From the IMG/VR virus record IMGVR_UViG_3300017963_000656, positions 1 through 27,989 of that record: 27,989 nt of DNA. One strand, written 5' to 3'. The position numbers were made by a program, and so were the translations under genes. The notes under the pieces were generated by a model. That model had not been told where the DNA came from and searched no databases. It was given only the letters and a program-made list of their open reading frames with translations. Source of the DNA: a virus. Below, piece by piece: positions 1-6,922 of the stretch. Each line of letters opens with the position of its first letter. Position 1 is the first letter of the stretch.

Positions 1-17
1 GTACCCCTTTCGATTGT

Positions 18-39
18 GGCGGGCGCTTGCGCGCCCGCC
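18..39 (-). terminator. GC-rich hairpin 3' of the 102-aa gene
   Basis: There is a perfect 9-bp stem (GGCGGGCGC paired with GCGCCCGCC) with a 4-nt loop (GCAA on the minus strand), just after the TAA of the gene at 50-358. No U-tract follows on either strand, so it is either a weak or factor-dependent terminator or an mRNA-stabilising hairpin. The next minus-strand bases contain GAAAGGGG, a likely ribosome binding site for a gene just outside the window, which suggests some readthrough. Confidence 0.55.
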
Positions 40-49
40 GTCGTGATGG

Positions 50-358
50 TTAGAAGCTTGTGTACATTCCCGTCGCTGATTCGAAGACCGTACGCAGGCT
101 GTCGCAATACACGTCGTTGTACTCTGCGACCTGCGTGCAGCGTGCGCGGGTCACGTTCCAGAACCGCACGTCGTACAGGTCGCGACCGTTCAGCGTCACA
201 ACGACCTTGTTGACGCGCTTTGCGTTGCGGCCAATGCTGAACTGTACACCGTCTTCGCCGTTGAACGCTGCCGACAGCGCGACGAAGTTGCGCGCGCCCG
301 TCATTGCAGCGAACCGCCCGCCGCCCAACTGTTCGATGATTGTCTTTGCTACGTTCAT
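50..358 (-). CDS. conserved small phage protein, function unknown (102 aa)
   Basis: The protein begins MNVAKTIIEQLGGGRFAAMT. This N-terminus, followed by GARNF, an FSIGRNAKRVNKVVVTLNG stretch and a DLYDVRFW segment, matches a conserved family I recall from many phages and plasmids. I know of no established function. The ATG has a good ribosome binding site (GAAAGGG, 7 nt spacing). It is separated from the late operon by a terminator (664-697) and has its own sigma70-like promoter (402-430), so it is probably transcribed independently, perhaps as the first gene of an early or replication operon that continues beyond position 1. No membrane segment or signal peptide is visible. Confidence 0.85.
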   Translation of the reverse strand: MNVAKTIIEQLGGGRFAAMTGARNFVALSAAFNGEDGVQFSIGRNAKRVNKVVVTLNGRDLYDVRFWNVTRARCTQVAEYNDVYCDSLRTVFESATGMYTSF

Positions 359-401
359 TCTGTCGCCCTTTCTGTTGATTGTTCGTTCCCGTTACAATCA
401 T

Positions 402-430
402 ATAATACGACGCGCCCGGCGAAAATTCAA
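402..430 (-). promoter_or_regulatory. sigma70-like promoter for the 102-aa gene
   Basis: On the minus strand, TTGAAT (425-430) and TATTAT (402-407) are separated by exactly 17 nt. The element lies about 45 nt upstream of the ATG at 358, in an AT-rich block that contrasts with the GC-rich surroundings. The same bases read on the plus strand contain TATAAT (401-406), so a divergent promoter cannot be excluded, although no plus-strand gene follows. Confidence 0.65.
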
Positions 431-520
431 CAAGAAAATAAGCGATTCGCGTTATTTTTACATAGTTGGCGTTTTTGAGCCAGAAACGGCAATTATGTTT
501 CGGCATAATCACAGTATCGT

Positions 521-545
521 CAGAACGCCATACGAACGCAATACA
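521..545 (-). repeat. intergenic motif copy 1 (TATGGCGTTCTG)
   Basis: The minus strand reads TGTATTGCGTTCGTATGGCG (545 to 526). This matches 19 of 20 bases of plus-strand 24889-24908. It continues as TATGGCGTTCTG, which also matches the minus strand at 27929-27940 in 11 of 12 bases. All copies lie in noncoding gaps, suggesting an operator or other protein-binding site. Confidence 0.55.
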
Positions 546-588
546 GATATACCCTTGCACGTACGGCGCATTTTAAGGCGGTTTGCGG

Positions 589-664
589 GCAGGCAGGCCC
601 GGTACCCCTGTCAGAGTACCCCCGCAGGTATTCGCGCCCTGTCAGCGCGCCCGCAGGCAGGCCC
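589..664. repeat. GCAGGCAGGCCC direct repeats enclosing two CTGTCA-loop hairpins
   Basis: GCAGGCAGGCCC occurs at 589-600 and again at 653-664. Between the copies are two small inverted repeats: GGTAC/GTACC (601-605 and 616-620) and CGCGC/GCGCG (633-637 and 645-649). Their loops both carry CCTGTCA. The two stems differ in sequence but present the same loop, which could be a binding site or an RNA element. The function is unknown. Confidence 0.5.
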
Positions 665-697
665 AAATAAAGAGCGGCACCCCTTTCGGAATGCCGC
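664..697 (-). terminator. rho-independent terminator of the late operon
   Basis: Read on the minus strand, a 10-bp stem with two U-G wobbles (GCGGCATTCC, 697-688, with GGGGTGCCGC, 683-674) has a GAAA tetraloop and is followed directly by TCTTTATTT. It lies about 40 nt after the stop of the last late gene (739). This is a classic intrinsic terminator. Confidence 0.85.
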
Positions 698-738
698 CCC
701 CGGAGACAGAAGCAACGAGCAACGCCCGCAGTTCTGCG

Positions 739-1350
739 CTAGGTTCCGAAGTCGTCGTCGGTGAGTGTTCGCCAACTGCCGCCGCACACCTGCAAGTCAT
801 GCGGTGACACGCTGCCGACCTGCAACCCAATCGGGTTCGACTGGTTCGGGTCGGGTCGAACGTTGAAGCTGTGCGGGTACGTGCAACCGAACTTCGCGGT
901 CAACGCACAATCGAATTCGCTGCAATACCATTTGTGCGGGTCTTGCCTGAACGTCTTATTGACAAATGAAAACACGCCGCGCCGGTCGTACTCTGCCATG
1001 TTCAAACGTTCGCGATAGACGTACGCGATAATCGCCTGCGCGCGCTCGCGCTTGTCTTCGTCGTCGAAGACCGGCGAACGTCTGAACGATATGATGTACC
1101 GCGACCGCTGCGACAAGTAACGTTCAAGCGTATCGATTGACAACCCATCGGTCAGCATTTCCGCAATCAATAGCTGACCGTGAAAGTCGACCAACAACCC
1201 GGTATGCGTTGCAACGTGTTTGTCGAACTGCCGCCTGAACCCTGCGGTGCGTCGACGTATGCGCCATGCGACGAAACCGCGACCGCCACACACGACGCGG
1301 TCAAGCGCGCGCAGGTGCGGGTACGGTATCGTGTCTATCGCGTATGACAT
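739..1350 (-). CDS. YiiX-like permuted papain-fold hydrolase (203 aa)
   Basis: The layout fits the circularly permuted NlpC/P60 (YiiX/YebB-like) families. A conserved His comes first (ATHTGLLV, H49), followed by an acidic residue in LLIAEML (E64), and the catalytic Cys lies late in a WYCSEF motif (C143). Such enzymes cleave amide or peptide bonds, in phages often in the cell wall, but family members also act on other substrates. The ATG has an AAGGGG ribosome binding site. It is the last gene before the terminator at 664-697 and directly follows the M15 peptidase, so a role in lysis or in penetrating the wall is plausible. Function is inferred from motif order only. No signal peptide is seen. 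Confidence 0.65.
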   Translation of the reverse strand: MSYAIDTIPYPHLRALDRVVCGGRGFVAWRIRRRTAGFRRQFDKHVATHTGLLVDFHGQLLIAEMLTDGLSIDTLERYLSQRSRYIISFRRSPVFDDEDKRERAQAIIAYVYRERLNMAEYDRRGVFSFVNKTFRQDPHKWYCSEFDCALTAKFGCTYPHSFNVRPDPNQSNPIGLQVGSVSPHDLQVCGGSWRTLTDDDFGT

Positions 1351-1360
1351 GGTGACCCCT

Positions 1361-1819
1361 TCACGGTTTGAACAGTTGAATGCCGTGATGAAAGACGTTC
1401 GCGCAATCGGCGTGCAGCCAATTCACCTTATCTTCGACGCGGGTGACATACGGAAACACCGAAGAGTGATTGACGACGATGTCGCGAACTTCGGTTGCCG
1501 ACACGCCGACGACAGTTGCATCGAGCGCGCGCCCGAATCGGTGTTGACTCCATCGTGCGCCGGTGCGTGAATTCGGCGGGCGGTACCCGCGTTGCGTCTT
1601 CCATTTGCGCGACGGCACACCTTGCTTCTTCTTCCAATACCAATCATTGATTAGCACAGGCACACCGAAGAAGTCGCGCAGTTGGTCGGCGGTGATAAGC
1701 GTACGAACGTCGACAAGGAAGTGCAGCGCATCGCGCCCCAATTCAGCGTACACTTCGGGCGGTACGAATTCGTATGCCTTGAAGTGTCGCGGTGCGTAAT
1801 ACTCGATGCGCTCGCACAT
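1361..1819 (-). CDS. M15-family peptidase, candidate endolysin (152 aa)
   Basis: The protein has the two zinc-site motifs of M15 D,D-carboxypeptidases/endopeptidases: H93-x6-D100 in SQHRFGRALD and H136-x-D138 in WLHAD. It is a single catalytic domain without a signal peptide or a recognisable wall-binding domain, and 152 aa is typical of small single-domain phage M15 enzymes. It would cleave peptidoglycan cross-links or stem peptides and needs a holin for export, consistent with the holin-like protein at 2547-2834. The start has AGGTGA upstream and lies 6 nt after the preceding stop. Confidence 0.8.
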   Translation of the reverse strand: MCERIEYYAPRHFKAYEFVPPEVYAELGRDALHFLVDVRTLITADQLRDFFGVPVLINDWYWKKKQGVPSRKWKTQRGYRPPNSRTGARWSQHRFGRALDATVVGVSATEVRDIVVNHSSVFPYVTRVEDKVNWLHADCANVFHHGIQLFKP

Positions 1820-1825
1820 TGGTCG

Positions 1826-2536
1826 TCACCTGTCATAGAAGATTGCGAATTCGCCCGACACCTTCGTGTTCGCCGCAGACACCGAATCAACACGCAGCTT
1901 CACGTCGGTCAGCGGTACAAGTTCAATCGCCTTCGGGAACGGGCGGTACAGGGTCGGCGCTGTATCGGTCAAGCCAAGCGACGACTTCGACGTGAAGACA
2001 CCGCCCGGCGAACGCGCGTACAAGCTGAATTCGACTTGCACACCTGACGGCGAACCCGGCAGCACCGTCAACAGCATGTCGGCGATGAACCCGCGACGGA
2101 TCGTGCGGTTGCCGACCTGCGCCGGTACCGTCGTAATTGCCTGCAAGGTCTGACCGACCGCAGCGGCGATATGTGCGCGAGTGTTCGCAAGCGCGGGTAC
2201 ACCGCCTGTCGGCGCAGCTTCGGTACCGACGTACACATCGCCGGTCGGCAGTGCCGTATCGCTGATATACGCCCGGTACACGCGCAACCATGTACCCGCG
2301 AGCGCAACGCCCGACTGACCGTTCAGCGCTTTCGTGTCGCTGACTTCCAACCCGTCAGCGTTAAGACCGACAACGGTGACGTTCTTTGTGTCGCCGCCTG
2401 TGTCGCTCGATATGTACAGCGTTTCAGCACTCGACGCGAAGGTGTACGTGCCGCCCAACGACCAAATATCTTCGGCAGCATCAACGTCGGCGTTGCGACC
2501 GAACTTCGCGATTCCCAATGCACGCGGGTCAAACAT
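1826..2536 (-). CDS. putative phage structural protein (236 aa)
   Basis: The sequence is beta-rich with a YTFASSAETLYISSD segment, resembling proteins I associate with phage virions, but I cannot name a family. The C-terminal part reads like a beta-sandwich (VEFSLYARSPGG, then LRVDSVSAANTKVSGEFAI). There are no transmembrane segments. It lies between the holin-like gene and the endolysin gene. Its position downstream of the tail fibre suggests a tail-tip, fibre-associated or adhesin component rather than a lysis protein. The start has a strong AGGGGGTGA site. Confidence 0.6.
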   Translation of the reverse strand: MFDPRALGIAKFGRNADVDAAEDIWSLGGTYTFASSAETLYISSDTGGDTKNVTVVGLNADGLEVSDTKALNGQSGVALAGTWLRVYRAYISDTALPTGDVYVGTEAAPTGGVPALANTRAHIAAAVGQTLQAITTVPAQVGNRTIRRGFIADMLLTVLPGSPSGVQVEFSLYARSPGGVFTSKSSLGLTDTAPTLYRPFPKAIELVPLTDVKLRVDSVSAANTKVSGEFAIFYDR

Positions 2537-2546
2537 AGGTCACCCC

Positions 2547-2834
2547 CTAGAAAAGTTTTTCAAGCAACTTCGATACAAGGTTCAGAACAAACACAATCAC
2601 AGCGACGGCGATTGTGACTTGGGTTCGTATCTTGACGACAGATTCGGAAACCTTGCCGACCTGCCGTTCGGTGTCGCGGTGCAGTTCGAACAGTTCGGTG
2701 ATTTGCTCTTTGTTCGTCTTGCTGCGTTCCGTATTGACTGCGACGCGTTCGCCCATAGCTTCGACCTTCCCCCCAACGCCGTTCAGGTCGCGCGCGGTTG
2801 CGTATTCCGGGTGCCCGTGTTGCTCGACTGTCAA
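2547..2834 (-). CDS. holin-like / XhlA-like membrane protein (95 aa)
   Basis: A charged, helical N-terminal region (about residues 20-72, probable coiled coil) is followed by one transmembrane helix (about 73-90, TQVTIAVAVIVFVLNLV) and a short basic tail. This matches the layout of haemolysin XhlA-type holin partners. With the nearby M15 peptidase it probably forms the lysis cassette. The start is TTG, supported by AGGGGG at 5 nt spacing (CAGGGGGAACGCTTG). I see no second membrane protein in the window, so a class III-like single-helix holin or an accessory factor are both possible. Confidence 0.65.
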   Translation of the reverse strand: MTVEQHGHPEYATARDLNGVGGKVEAMGERVAVNTERSKTNKEQITELFELHRDTERQVGKVSESVVKIRTQVTIAVAVIVFVLNLVSKLLEKLF

Positions 2835-2849
2835 GCGTTCCCCCTGCGA

Positions 2850-3968
2850 CTAGATGATACGACGGTCGAAGTACCCCGCACAATACAAGCCGACGTTGCA
2901 GGCAGTACCCGCGAGATATTCAGTCATGTACACCCGCTGCGAAGTGTCGGTCACAAGGTCGACAAGGAACGACAGAATTTCAGTCGGGTTATAGTTGAAC
3001 GAAGTGTACCGCTGCGAAGTTGCCGCAATACCTGCGCCCGCAACACCATCCCACAAACGAAGCTGCGACCCTGCGGTCGTGTGCCAATGATTGATAAACA
3101 ATCGCGCAGGCAACGAAAGACCTGCCGGTACACAATCGGCCAGCGTGAAGGTCGTGACAGTTGGTTGCGGTTGCACAAGCGTCAATACTGTATCGGTCAC
3201 GAAACCGGGTTGGTGCAGGAAGTACCCGGTGTTCGGGTCATGCACGAACGGTCGCACCTTCGTCGTGCTGTCGACGTAGTACACCGAAGCAACCCGGCGA
3301 TACCATGTGTACCCGCTGTCGGTAAGAAGCTGCGTCGGAATCAACGCGCTGTCGAACCCTGCGTCGACGGTGCCGTCGCTTTTTTTGATAATGAAGAAAT
3401 GCCACCATGAACCGTCATTCAGCGTTTGGTTCGCGCGACCGCCATTGCCCGCGCCCGCGACCCAAAGCGTTTCAAGGTCTTTCGCTATCGCCGATTCGAA
3501 ATTGATTATCTGCGACTTCGTCGCGTCGATAGCGATGCCGTCGTCGACCTGCACCGTGTCAGACGGCACTATCGGGTTCGACACCTTGCACCCCTGAATA
3601 TCGCGAGCGAAGAAACGCATTAGATGCGCAAGCGGTCGGTTGCCGTCGCCCGTTTCGATTGAAAGGTCGTTGACTTCGTTGCGCACAAGGTCACCGTTCG
3701 CAACGCGGTCGTTCGCGTTGCGGGTGAATGCTTCGGCAGCGACGTACCCCTGAATGACACCCGACGCTTGATTCATCGAAGCAATCGGTTCGCCCGGCGA
3801 ATTCAACGACAGGCCCGCGTCTTCAATGATGTTCGCGATTTCTTCCTGAAATTGGTTCGCGTCTTCTGCCTTCAACTGCGTCGCATCCCAATTGCCCGGC
3901 GATTCTTCGCGGTATACCCGCTTCGTTCCCGACGTGCCGTAACTGTCGCCGATTGTTCTGTGTGCCAT
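2850..3968 (-). CDS. putative tail fibre protein (372 aa)
   Basis: It lies immediately after the gp48-like baseplate genes, where Mu-type phages encode the fibre. The N-terminal part contains a likely attachment region and a helical stretch (LKAEDANQFQEEIANIIEDA). A beta-rich middle with a TVQVDDGIAIDATKSQIINF segment follows, then a C-terminal domain ending in CNVGLYCAGYFDRRII. The first part resembles collar or fibre proteins of phages with gp47/gp48 baseplates. No obvious chaperone gene follows. It is the best candidate for host recognition in the window, but receptor binding is an inference. The start has AGGGGG upstream. Confidence 0.7.
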   Translation of the reverse strand: MAHRTIGDSYGTSGTKRVYREESPGNWDATQLKAEDANQFQEEIANIIEDAGLSLNSPGEPIASMNQASGVIQGYVAAEAFTRNANDRVANGDLVRNEVNDLSIETGDGNRPLAHLMRFFARDIQGCKVSNPIVPSDTVQVDDGIAIDATKSQIINFESAIAKDLETLWVAGAGNGGRANQTLNDGSWWHFFIIKKSDGTVDAGFDSALIPTQLLTDSGYTWYRRVASVYYVDSTTKVRPFVHDPNTGYFLHQPGFVTDTVLTLVQPQPTVTTFTLADCVPAGLSLPARLFINHWHTTAGSQLRLWDGVAGAGIAATSQRYTSFNYNPTEILSFLVDLVTDTSQRVYMTEYLAGTACNVGLYCAGYFDRRII

Positions 3969-3979
3969 TTGTCAACCCC

Positions 3980-4483
3980 CTAGTATCGATTGAAGACGAC
4001 GACCGTGTGCGCAGGTTTCAGCTTTTCGAACATGCACACAAGCGAATCGAAATGCGGTTCGGTCATTGCCACGTTCACCCGCCAAATGTAGAACGTCGCG
4101 ACCGACCACAAGCGTTCGCTGACGCGCGTGACATCGGGTGTACTCGCGCCGCCTGTCCTGAACGGTGTACCGACACCGCCTTGATAGTCAATGGTGATAG
4201 TGATTCCCATGTTTGCAGCATAGTCGATATAGAACTGCTCCGACAGACCGGTGTACTTCGACGTGTACTTCGCATGAACGTTCGCCTGCCGTTCACCTTT
4301 CAACTGCACAGGCGGCATACACACTTCGGGAAGGCCCAACATTGATTCGAAGTCAGACAACAGTTCATCGCACAGACCCGGCACCGCTTCGCGAATCAAC
4401 GCAATCACGCGCGCTTCAAGTCGCGACAGTTCAGTCGCGAAGCACGAAAGCAATTTGCCAAACCACGAATTAGGCGCTGCCAT
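3980..4483 (-). CDS. gp48/YmfQ-like baseplate protein, C-terminal part (167 aa)
   Basis: The protein carries the main body of the Mu gp48 (DUF2313/YmfQ) family: a helical segment FATELSRLEARVIALIREA, a conserved MLGLPE, and the terminal IWRVNV and LKPAHTVVVF motifs. In relatives this is preceded, in the same chain, by an LLPxGxxW region. Here that region is on the separate upstream ORF at 4495-4719. The ATG has its own ribosome binding site (ACGGGG, 6-7 nt spacing) and an in-frame TAG lies two codons before it, so it is translated independently. It would cap or complete the baseplate wedge. Confidence 0.8.
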   Translation of the reverse strand: MAAPNSWFGKLLSCFATELSRLEARVIALIREAVPGLCDELLSDFESMLGLPEVCMPPVQLKGERQANVHAKYTSKYTGLSEQFYIDYAANMGITITIDYQGGVGTPFRTGGASTPDVTRVSERLWSVATFYIWRVNVAMTEPHFDSLVCMFEKLKPAHTVVVFNRY

Positions 4484-4494
4484 ATTCTACCCCG

Positions 4495-4719
4495 TCAATA
4501 GTCGTCAGGTTCGCCGATTGGGAACCGCCAGATAAACCCGGTCGGCAACAGTCGGCGAAGCATTTGCAGATAGTCGAACGTGAAGAAGCGTTGTTGCGGC
4601 ACAACCGGGTTCAGGTCGGGCAGCGGCGACGCAGTTTCAAACGGCCAGTACGCCGAAGACCTGACACCGTCGTCTTCCCAAAGTTCGACACCTGTGATTG
4701 TCAATCCACCGCTGACCAT
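4495..4719 (-). CDS. gp48/YmfQ-like baseplate protein, N-terminal part (74 aa)
   Basis: Its C-terminal third, DYLQMLRRLLPTGFIWRFP, matches the usual N-terminal motif of gp48/YmfQ proteins. The chain then stops at TGA where relatives continue into the helical domain encoded by 3980-4483. The N-terminal ~40 residues (GVELWEDDGVRSSAYWPFE) are not part of the family core that I recognise. The ATG has GGAG at 7 nt and lies 11 nt after the gp47 stop. It is either half of a split gene whose products assemble together or a short adaptor of its own. Confidence 0.65.
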   Translation of the reverse strand: MVSGGLTITGVELWEDDGVRSSAYWPFETASPLPDLNPVVPQQRFFTFDYLQMLRRLLPTGFIWRFPIGEPDDY

Positions 4720-4730
4720 AGTTCACTCCA

Positions 4731-5804
4731 TTACGGATAATCAACGTATGCAACAGTACCCAACACGCCGTATTCGAACCCGCTGTACAACAGGTCTTGC
4801 GTCACCGGGTCGGTCGCAGGTACGTCGCCTGTCAGCGCGTATATGTGGAACTTGACCGGCCCGGCAGTTGCGACCGCGTTTTCGATTTGCGACCAATACA
4901 TTGTCGCGCCCGGCGCAGCAACAGCTTCGAAGTGTGCGGCAAGGTTCGCTTCGATTGCCGCTTGTTGTTCTGGCGTGTTCGGGTCAACCTGCATATAGAT
5001 GTTCAGCGTCAGTATGTACGCCGACCCGGTCAGCTTCACGACAGTCAAGTCAGTCGTGACCGGCATACGGTCGCCGATATAGTCTTCAACTGTCGTCGCC
5101 CCTGCGGTACCCAAGTATGATACTGTGACCTGTCCGGGCGACGGCGTGTTCGGGTGACACCATGCCTTGTCAACACCGGGTACTTCGGTCGCCCAACGCA
5201 CATAATCGGCAGCGGTGCCGCCTGCGGGCGGTTCCTGTATTCGAAACAGAATGCGCGCGCGGTAATCATCGTCAGCTTCTTCGTCGACACCGTTTTCGAA
5301 GTCACCATTGAGAACAACACCGGTGATACCGGCAATGGGTTCGACAAGTGCAACACCTGCCGGGTCGGTCATGTTGCCATCAACACCCGCTTCAACCGCA
5401 GTTGCGGCAAGGTCGACAGTACCGCCGCCACCAACAACGCCGCCGCTGTCGACTTCGTATTCAACGCCATCGCTCGCGCGGGCGACACGCGTACCCGCAG
5501 GTATGCCGGTCGCAGGTGTTCCGCTGAACGTGAACGTGCCGGTCGCGAATTCCGCAGCTTTGCGGTCGACTCCCCAAATGAAACCATGACGGTCAAGCCA
5601 TTCGCGTTGAGCTTTGTCGACAAACAATTGTTCGCTAATGAAGGTCAGGTACCCGTACAGAATATGCACCGCACCGGCGAACACCGCAGCGAGTACACGC
5701 AGCAACGCACGACGCAGAAGCGTCACGCTGCCGGTCAACCGCGATTCCATGTCGGCGACTATCCGGTCATAGATTTGTGTGATTGTCGGTCGTGCAAATG
5801 CCAT
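4731..5804 (-). CDS. baseplate J-like protein, Mu gp47 family (357 aa)
   Basis: The N-terminal helix (ITQIYDRIVADMESRL) and LDRHGFIWGVDRKAAEFATG, followed by a beta domain with IPAGTRVARASDGVEYEV, are typical of baseplate_J/gp47 proteins (counterpart of T4 gp6 and P2 gpJ). ADDDYRARILFRIQEPPAGG and VTVSYLGTAG continue the family signature. These proteins form the baseplate wedges that trigger sheath contraction. Length is normal. The start is one base after the gp46 stop (TGATATG), a coupled arrangement. Confidence 0.95.
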   Translation of the reverse strand: MAFARPTITQIYDRIVADMESRLTGSVTLLRRALLRVLAAVFAGAVHILYGYLTFISEQLFVDKAQREWLDRHGFIWGVDRKAAEFATGTFTFSGTPATGIPAGTRVARASDGVEYEVDSGGVVGGGGTVDLAATAVEAGVDGNMTDPAGVALVEPIAGITGVVLNGDFENGVDEEADDDYRARILFRIQEPPAGGTAADYVRWATEVPGVDKAWCHPNTPSPGQVTVSYLGTAGATTVEDYIGDRMPVTTDLTVVKLTGSAYILTLNIYMQVDPNTPEQQAAIEANLAAHFEAVAAPGATMYWSQIENAVATAGPVKFHIYALTGDVPATDPVTQDLLYSGFEYGVLGTVAYVDYP

Positions 5805-5805
5805 A

Positions 5806-6339
5806 TCATACCGCCCTTCGTGCGACTTGATTTTTCCAGTTGAAATAGTACGGGAAGAAGATTGATTCGCCGTTGTCCGGTCGTATCACTTCAACCGTTA
5901 TCTGCAACAGCGAACCGTCGACCCGCTTGATACCGTCGATGTCGACGAACACCTGTTCGGTCACACGCTCGACGACGACATTGACCGAACCGGCAACGCC
6001 ATCGTCAAGCAACCATTGCAGCGCTTCGGTCGCGTACTGTTCTGCGTCGACCAACAAGCTGTCAACGAACTTGCCGCGACCCAACAACCAAAGCTTCGAC
6101 CCTATCTTGTCGCCGTTCGACAACAGCGCATCGGCCCACCAACCTTCACGCGAACCGTCTGCGTCAGGCAATTCGTCTTCGTCGTCGGCGCGACGGTTCG
6201 TGAACAGCGAAACGGTGATTGCGGTTTCAAGTCCGTCGTCGCGTTCAAGGTCGCGGTTCACGATAGCGACATCGGCATACCCCTGCGCAGCGACGTGCGT
6301 GAAGCGTGCATCACCTTCGGTCGGTATTCGTGTCGTCAT
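5806..6339 (-). CDS. Mu gp46-family baseplate protein (177 aa)
   Basis: The central part has SLFTNRRADDEDELP and GSREGWWADAL, then KLWLLGRGK and a C-terminal SLLQITVEVIRPDN. These are characteristic of the phage GP46 family, which has a role analogous to T4 gp25 in linking baseplate wedge and sheath. It sits between gp45 and gp47 exactly as in Mu. The ATG is one base after the gp45 stop (TGATATG). Length agrees with relatives. Confidence 0.92.
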   Translation of the reverse strand: MTTRIPTEGDARFTHVAAQGYADVAIVNRDLERDDGLETAITVSLFTNRRADDEDELPDADGSREGWWADALLSNGDKIGSKLWLLGRGKFVDSLLVDAEQYATEALQWLLDDGVAGSVNVVVERVTEQVFVDIDGIKRVDGSLLQITVEVIRPDNGESIFFPYYFNWKNQVARRAV

Positions 6340-6340
6340 A

Positions 6341-6922
6341 TCATTCTGCCTTCGTCTTCGATGTCATGTCGCTTGCCGGTACTGTCGCGGGAAACGGTTT
6401 GACCGCGCCGCCGACAGGCGGTATACCGACACCCGAATCAGACGCGGGTGTACTTGTCGAGAACACGCCAGAAGGCGCAGCGGTGAAGTTGTGTACGTGA
6501 CCTTCAAACGTTGCTTTGAAATTCTCGTTTATCAACTTCAAAAAGTCAGCTTCACCGATTTCGATGTCGCCATTGTTTTTCAATACGACCTTGTTGCCGT
6601 TCTCATGCGCCAACGCGACTTCGCCTTCTTCCAACCCTGCGGGTCGGTCTGCCTTCCAACCGACAAGCGCGACCGCAAGTTCATGGTTCCCGTTCGGCGC
6701 GAGCATCAACACCGGCGAACCCTTCGGCGCGTGCGACGTGAACCCGTACGGGTGCATGACTTCAACGTCTTCGACGACTTCGTCGTCACCCGGTATGACC
6801 TGCACGACCTGCAAGACACCGCCGTCGTCAGTCGTATCGAGCAACGCGCGCACAACCGCAAGCGACAACCGCCGCTTGATTGGCGCGATAAACCGTTCGA
6901 ATGCGTCGAGTACGCCCGGCAC
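6341..6922 (-). CDS. baseplate spike/assembly protein, Mu gp45 family (193 aa)
   Basis: An OB-like N-terminal domain (VEDVEVMHPYGFTSHAPKGS, then LVGWKADRPAGLEEGEVAL) is followed by a C-terminal spike with KVVLKNNGDIEIG and a GHVHNFTAAPSG motif. This fits Mu gp45, the trimeric membrane-piercing spike that caps the tube. The HVH motif may be a metal-binding feature of the spike; I infer this from similar spike tips. Translation starts at GTG overlapping the stop of the 57-aa gene (TAGTG), preceded by AAGGAAG. Confidence 0.92.
   Translation of the reverse strand: MPGVLDAFERFIAPIKRRLSLAVVRALLDTTDDGGVLQVVQVIPGDDEVVEDVEVMHPYGFTSHAPKGSPVLMLAPNGNHELAVALVGWKADRPAGLEEGEVALAHENGNKVVLKNNGDIEIGEADFLKLINENFKATFEGHVHNFTAAPSGVFSTSTPASDSGVGIPPVGGAVKPFPATVPASDMTSKTKAE

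Larger units (their letters stand above)
359..738. other. 380-nt noncoding region between late operon and 102-aa gene
   Basis: I see no credible gene here on either strand. From right to left it holds the late-operon terminator (664-697), duplicated GC-rich blocks and two small hairpins (589-664), a copy of an intergenic motif (521-545) that recurs at 24.9 and 27.9 kb, and an AT-rich promoter segment (400-480). It looks like a transcriptional boundary with regulatory sites. Confidence 0.7.

Noticed and set aside
401-406. Plus-strand TATAAT as a promoter
   Set aside because: A fair TTGTTC lies 16 nt upstream, but no plus-strand gene follows and the minus-strand reading gives a better promoter in front of a real gene. 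It remains possible as an antisense promoter only.
2334-3410. Long plus-strand ORF opposite the tail fibre and holin-like genes
   Set aside because: It crosses three well-supported minus-strand genes, has no ribosome binding site and reads as low-complexity antisense protein. Similar plus-strand ORFs (for example 5873-7003 and 12179-13168) arise from the codon bias of the real genes.
4480-4500. Programmed frameshift or sequencing error joining the two gp48 parts
   Set aside because: The first frame ends at TGA (4495-4497) before the second frame opens after its TAG (4487-4489), so there is no shared open stretch in which a single slip or indel could join them.
4815-4835. CCTGTCAGCGCG in the gp47 gene as another copy of the 637-649 hairpin
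   Set aside because: It is within a conserved coding region, lacks the paired left arm, and is explained by codon use.
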